A stretch of DNA of 6,463 bases, taken from assembly GCA_026702635.1 (NCBI GenBank), contig JAPPBZ010000102.1:1-6463 (forward strand), read 5' to 3'. Source of the stretch: Bacteroidota bacterium (GTDB taxonomy: Bacteria > Bacteroidota > Rhodothermia > Rhodothermales > Bin80). The notes under the pieces were generated by a model that searched no databases, had not been told where the DNA came from, and saw nothing but the letters and a program-made list of their open reading frames with translations. Within the stretch, counting starts at the first letter, position 1; each line of letters opens with the position of its first letter. Positions 5,811 to 6,463 of the stretch are shown in pieces. A program made the position numbers and the translations under genes.

Positions 5811-6406
5811 GAATCCTCCGTCGCCTGCTCCTTAATCATCTCCTCCATCAGCTTCAATCCTTCCTTGATTCCTTCTTCCGTAATCGCCAGCGTGATCAGG
5901 TCTGTCTTGCGCTCACGTGCAACTGCCTCAATCCGTTCTTTGGTACGTGTACGCATGAATCCCTCCGGAACTCGTTCCAGCCGCACATGGGCGTCCGGTG
6001 CCCACATGAATTCTCCATCCTGGACCAAATCCCGCATGGCTTTTCGAACTGGAGCATCCCGGGATCCACCATCATGCTCTCCTGGAGTCTTCAAGTGTCC
6101 CCCCGGAGTAAGGTTCTGCAACTCTTCCGCAGTCCCCGCAATCACACCACGTACCATATCCAGAGTTATAGTTGGAATACGCTGTACACGTGCACGCTTT
6201 TCGATCTGTGCTTTCGCACGGCGCATCTGATAGCCATCGGGGATCGTTCGGAGTTCTTTGAGGGCATCTTTACTCCATTTGAGCCGAACATCGTCAAACG
6301 TATTCTGCTCCTCTGTTCCCCCCTCTAATTTGGCTAATTGATTAATCGCGTCCTTGTCCAACTTCTGAAACATCTCTGCAGAACTGCCACACACCGCGCA
6401 CCGCAC
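5807..6406 (-). CDS. Protein with CxxCG knuckle and tandem PCP_red domains (start uncertain, may be partial)
   Basis: The visible 199 aa begin with RCAVCGSSAEMF (Cys3, Cys6), which resembles the second half of a rubredoxin-like metal site. Two PCP_red domains follow: LKWSKDALKELRTIPDGY onward (about 42-90) and FMWAPDAHVRLERVPEGF onward (about 133-185). A Gly/His-rich linker near 101-115 separates them. Both share the W-x3-A-x3-L-x3-P start with the domain in the third gene of the operon. The protein is soluble, and the C-terminus is charged and helical. The GTG at 6406 has a weak AGCAGG upstream and is the first start I can name. However, the frame stays open for 19 more codons to the window edge, and a lone knuckle suggests the real start may lie outside. 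Its TGA overlaps the ATPase GTG by 4 nt. Function is unknown; redox or metal-linked work with the ATPase is inferred. Confidence 0.8.
   Translation of the reverse strand: MRCAVCGSSAEMFQKLDKDAINQLAKLEGGTEEQNTFDDVRLKWSKDALKELRTIPDGYQMRRAKAQIEKRARVQRIPTITLDMVRGVIAGTAEELQNLTPGGHLKTPGEHDGGSRDAPVRKAMRDLVQDGEFMWAPDAHVRLERVPEGFMRTRTKERIEAVARERKTDLITLAITEEGIKEGLKLMEEMIKEQATEDS
5815..5819 (-). promoter_or_regulatory. Shine-Dalgarno sequence deciding the ATPase GTG start
   Basis: GGAGG on the minus strand lies 4 nt before the GTG at 5810, inside the last codons of the upstream gene. It is the only strong Shine-Dalgarno match before any start in this window. It supports GTG over the later in-frame ATG (residue 16) as the ATPase start. 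Confidence 0.6.
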
Positions 6407-6463
6407 CGAACCTGCTGAAGGTCTCCCCGATGTATCTGGAACTGTGGCCAGTCGTAGCCGGCG

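Overview
This is a chromosome-like window from an aerobic Gram-negative bacterium. It holds three gene blocks: a leftward cytochrome c oxidase operon, a rightward pair of unknown genes, and a leftward three-gene operon built around a P-loop ATPase and PCP-reductase-type domains. I see no mobile element, CRISPR array, tRNA or rRNA. The phylum cannot be fixed from the sequence. Most starts lack a Shine-Dalgarno sequence, and there is a short lipoprotein signal ending in IAAC-GGG. Both would fit a Bacteroidota/Rhodothermota-like or similar lineage, but this is only a guess. No chlorophyll-synthesis gene is visible, so phototrophy is not implied.

Region 1 (1-3264, minus strand), in transcription order: a cupredoxin-like lipoprotein (3264-2503), heme-copper oxidase subunit I (2465-720), subunit III (710-72), and the first 17 codons of a likely subunit IV (53 to the window edge). 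The spacings of 37, 9 and 18 nt suggest one transcript. Subunit II, which carries CuA and often precedes subunit I, is not here; the lipoprotein takes its usual place. Subunit I keeps all heme and copper ligands, the Glu of the A1-type D-channel and the cross-linked Tyr. At the position of the K-channel lysine it has Ile.

Region 2 (3265-4428): a 129-bp divergent spacer carries four ACGC units phased at exactly 10 bp and a TATAAT box. It is followed by two rightward genes of unknown function (119 and 170 aa) joined without a gap (TAA then GTG). A 162-bp convergent spacer follows, with only a weak hairpin.

Region 3 (4429-6463, minus strand), in transcription order: a protein with a rubredoxin-like CxxCG knuckle and two PCP_red domains, whose frame stays open to the window edge; an Mrp/NBP35-type ATPase; and a zinc-ribbon protein ending in a third PCP_red domain. 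The genes overlap by GTGA and ATGA, so they are translationally coupled. PCP_red is the small C-terminal domain of the BchB/ChlB subunit of dark-operative protochlorophyllide reductase, whose partner BchL is also a P-loop ATPase. Here the domains stand alone, without the BchN/BchB catalytic parts, and the ATPase has lost one cysteine of the Mrp Fe-S motif. This is the best candidate in the window for an uncharacterised system.
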